In this document: positions 61,650-64,000 of the stretch, piece by piece
Layout: each line of letters begins with the position of its first letter
Numbering within the stretch: position 1 is the stretch's first letter
Assembly: GCF_003466125.1 (NCBI RefSeq)
Contig: NZ_QSOC01000003.1
Span: 248,001-312,000 of the forward strand
Reading direction: 5' to 3'
Origin: Collinsella sp. TM10-22
GTDB lineage: Bacteria; Actinomycetota; Coriobacteriia; Coriobacteriales; Coriobacteriaceae
Length of the DNA stretch: 64,000 nt
Position numbers and translations under genes: made by a program
The notes under the pieces: generated by a model
What the model was told of the DNA's origin: nothing
The model's input: only the letters and a program-made list of their open reading frames with translations
The model's database searches: none

Positions 61650-63490
61650 TGACCGATCTTGCATCCACCACACCACAATCGCTCGGTCGCGATTCCATGG
61701 TCGGCCTGCGCCTGGCGCGTGTCGACGGGTTTGAGCCGGCCATTGCGCTCGGTCAGGACGAACTGCCTGCCTATCTGCGTCGTTTTACGATGCTGTTTGC
61801 CGACGATGCCACCATACGCCGTGGCGGTATCGGCCGCGTGACGCGTGCCGTCAACGCCCAAGGCGAGGCCGTGGCGCTCAAGCAGCTCATCTTGCCGACG
61901 CGCGATGAGTTTGACGACGATGCAACTCACGAGGCGCTGGTCGCCAAGTTCAAGGCGGCGTTTCGCGAGGAATACGAATGCCATCGCGCCCTTTCGGGCC
62001 TTAAGGGCTTTCCCCGCCTCTATGGCTGGGGCGAGGTCGACGGTGTGCCTGCAATTGTCATGGAATGGGTCGAGGGCGAGACGCTCGCCCGCTTGCGTTC
62101 GCGGCTCGCCGTGGACGATGCCGGACGCCTGTCGCCGCTTGTGGCGGCGCGTTTGGGTCGTGACCTGTTCGATCTGCTCTGCCGTATGAGCCTGGTGGGT
62201 GAGGGCTTTGTCCATCGCGATATCTCGCCCGCTAATATTATGGTGCGTACGGCGCGTCTACCGCTTGACCGGCAGCTTGCCGAGGGCACCTTTGACCTGT
62301 GCCTGATCGACTTTGGCTCGTCGCTGGCGCTTGAGCCTGCGTCGGCCGTGGCTGGTACCGGCGGCAAGGCATCCTTTACCGAGCGCTATGCCACGCTGCG
62401 TCGCGCGACGGTTGCCTATGCCCCGCCCGAGATGCTCACCGACGATATTCCCGACCTGCGCGCTTTGCGTATGTCGCCGGCGATTGACGTCTATGCCGCG
62501 GCAAGCACGGTTTACGAACTCATTGCCGGCGTCGCGCCATACGAAGCCGTGCCGAGCACTTCGGGCGCCTCGGGTTCGCGCAAAAAGACGCGCGACATCG
62601 CCAGCCCCTACCGTCTCAAGATGGACACGCAGCCCGACTATCCCATTGGTGCCCATGCGCCCGGTTGCGATTTGACTCAGTTGCTTCGTCGTGAGCCCGA
62701 TGTGGCGCTCGCCGCGGCCGAGCAGGCCCAGCAGCTGGGGCTTGAGCCGGATTCCGAGGAGCTACGCGATGCGTTGGTGTTTGTCGATGCCCAGCTGTTC
62801 GACGTGGTGATGGCCTGTCTGTCCAGCTCTCAAAAAGATCGTCCCGAGCCGGCGGCGGTCGAGGCGGCGCTCTCGGCGTTTTGTGACCACTATGCGCAAA
62901 ATGTCGGTCGTTCGCTCCGTGGCGAGCCGCTCACGCCGTGCCCCATGGATGCGTCCGGCCGCGCGGTTCGTCGCGCGCTGATGGTCGGCGCGGCGGTCGT
63001 CTGCGGAGTGGTTTGGACTGTGGTCGTGGTTTCGGCGGCGCTGCTGGCATCGGGCGCTCGCGTGACGGCGACTTTGGGATCGCTCGTGTGGTCTGGGTCG
63101 CTACCGGGTATTATTGCCGCACTGGCGTTGGCGCTGCCAGGCATAGCCGGCGTTGCCGCGGGGGCACTTGCGCGCGATCGGCGCTCGGGGTTCCTGCAGG
63201 GTGTGCTTGCGCTTTCTGCCTGCGAGGTTCCGGTATTGGCTGTGGCTGCATGTAGCGTTTTTTCTCAACGCGACGTGATGGGCGGCCTTGTTGCCGCTCT
63301 GATTGCAACCTATACACTTACGTGGTTTTTGCTTGCGATGGGCTTTGCCTTTGAACTTCCCGTTTCGGCACCGCGACGCACAAAAGCCCAGATGACGACT
63401 CCGCTTGCTGGTGGCGCCGCAGCTGCCCGCACTTTTGGCGGACCTGTCGAAGTATCGTCCGATTCTATTTCTACGACCAAGGAGGACTAG
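61646..63490 (+). CDS. Membrane Ser/Thr protein kinase
   Basis: 614 aa. The kinase domain (about 45-410) has a degenerate glycine loop (IRRGGIGRVTRA), VALKQLILP (the ATP lysine), the catalytic HRDISPANIMV (Ser in place of the usual Lys-Pro-x-Asn order: HRDxSPAN) and LIDFGSSLAL. A substrate-lobe YAPPEML follows. About four membrane segments (about 447-570) and a short cytoplasmic tail follow. There are no PASTA repeats. The overlap with the gene before it and the 3-bp gap to the next suggest a three-gene signalling unit. ATG 61646 or the adjacent ATG 61649 is the start. Confidence 0.88.
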   Translation: MMTDLASTTPQSLGRDSMVGLRLARVDGFEPAIALGQDELPAYLRRFTMLFADDATIRRGGIGRVTRAVNAQGEAVALKQLILPTRDEFDDDATHEALVAKFKAAFREEYECHRALSGLKGFPRLYGWGEVDGVPAIVMEWVEGETLARLRSRLAVDDAGRLSPLVAARLGRDLFDLLCRMSLVGEGFVHRDISPANIMVRTARLPLDRQLAEGTFDLCLIDFGSSLALEPASAVAGTGGKASFTERYATLRRATVAYAPPEMLTDDIPDLRALRMSPAIDVYAAASTVYELIAGVAPYEAVPSTSGASGSRKKTRDIASPYRLKMDTQPDYPIGAHAPGCDLTQLLRREPDVALAAAEQAQQLGLEPDSEELRDALVFVDAQLFDVVMACLSSSQKDRPEPAAVEAALSAFCDHYAQNVGRSLRGEPLTPCPMDASGRAVRRALMVGAAVVCGVVWTVVVVSAALLASGARVTATLGSLVWSGSLPGIIAALALALPGIAGVAAGALARDRRSGFLQGVLALSACEVPVLAVAACSVFSQRDVMGGLVAALIATYTLTWFLLAMGFAFELPVSAPRRTKAQMTTPLAGGAAAARTFGGPVEVSSDSISTTKED

Positions 63491-63493
63491 GTC

Positions 63494-64000
63494 ATGGCAT
63501 CTCAAGTTGAGCTCACCCCATGCGGCGCCATGTTTGATATCTTTAAGCGCGCGGCGCATCTGAGCCATATCGAGCTGTGTGGCTTGGTGCTTTCGTCCCG
63601 TCCGCTCGCCGATGGCCGCAGCCCGCAGAGCCGAGCCGCCGATCGCTCTTGGGTTTCCCGCTTTATCGTTCGGGCGCCGGTCGGCACGCTTCAGCAGCGC
63701 TACTTTGCCGAATACGGTACCTCGGCTGCGCGTATTATGTCGCAACTGGCCCTGCGCCAGCGCAATCCCATGGACTCCACGGCTGTAATCAATATGGTCT
63801 GCGGTCCTGCAGGTGAACCGATGGTACGCGCGCTCGAAGAGTGCCACCAGGACACGAATCTCTATCGCAACGCGCTCGATCGCCTGTCCCAGGCGGCGGA
63901 ACTCATGCCCGCCGAGCGCGCCGAGGCCGTGCTGGTGCTGTTTGTCGCCGTCGGTTGTTCGGCGGATGTGCGGTCCTCGGTGAACTATGCCATCGACTAC
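63494..64000 (+). CDS. Partial gene at window end, unknown
   Basis: An open frame from ATG 63494 to the window end (169 codons, no stop). It starts MASQVELTPCGAMFDIFKRA and is followed by a mixed alpha/beta sequence with RYFAEYGTSAARIMSQLALR and AERAEAVLVLFVAVGCSADV. It has no signal peptide. The ribosome site (AAGGAGG) overlaps the end of the kinase gene, so it belongs to the same operon. No family is recognised; a cytoplasmic partner or substrate of the kinase is possible. Confidence 0.75.
   Translation, partial: MASQVELTPCGAMFDIFKRAAHLSHIELCGLVLSSRPLADGRSPQSRAADRSWVSRFIVRAPVGTLQQRYFAEYGTSAARIMSQLALRQRNPMDSTAVINMVCGPAGEPMVRALEECHQDTNLYRNALDRLSQAAELMPAERAEAVLVLFVAVGCSADVRSSVNYAIDY

Overview
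The window looks like chromosome of a gut Coriobacteriia (Actinomycetota), most likely Collinsella or a close relative. The support is GC-rich coding DNA, an actinobacterial dnaK-grpE-dnaJ-hspR set, an actinobacterial PknB/PstP/FHA/RodA/PBP cell-wall cluster, an oleate hydratase, a mannose-type PTS with a DUF956 (ManO) gene, and AAA_14/DUF4143 ATPases. The genus is an inference from gene content and was not searched.

Layout. 1-5,061: a two-cluster ferredoxin, then the heat-shock group dnaK, grpE, a zinc-finger-less dnaJ and hspR. 5,394-14,709: an aconitase-family hydratase, a membrane-anchored unknown, TetR plus oleate hydratase, and clpB, which shares a 27-bp dyad with the dnaK promoter. The gaps here are full of long palindromes. 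14,843-27,233: a small acidic protein, an AAA_14/DUF4143 ATPase, a membrane-anchored unknown, a polytopic membrane protein, TetR facing a 925-aa multi-FeS flavoprotein, hypA, and a mannose-family PTS operon with ManO. 27,348-30,692: a tRNA-Arg(CCT) whose 3' end begins a 118-bp direct repeat bracketing an EcoRII-like restriction-modification pair and a truncated AAA_14 ATPase. 31,067-38,417: a sugar locus (TIM-barrel epimerase, PTS EIIBC, DeoR, Rpe/AlsE-type epimerase, RpiB, LacI) with an intact IS3-type element inserted in the loop of the rpiB terminator.

38,846-49,041 (minus strand): kinase, FhaA, FhaB, PstP, a single-chain RodA-PBP fusion, and PASTA kinase PknB, arranged so that transcription starts at the membrane kinase. 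49,480-55,318: a lower-GC run of six genes on one strand. A polytopic membrane protein with two LuxR-type HTH domains is followed by a small secreted cysteine-containing protein, two membrane proteins, an ABC ATPase and a signal-anchored protein. This is the best candidate here for an undescribed signalling or antimicrobial-peptide system. 55,422-64,000: a YcxB-like membrane protein, dnaX, a small membrane protein, ybaB, recR, and a three-gene operon (exported Ser/Gly-rich protein, membrane Ser/Thr kinase, and a gene running off the window end).

All assignments come from reading motifs and context; no database search was run.
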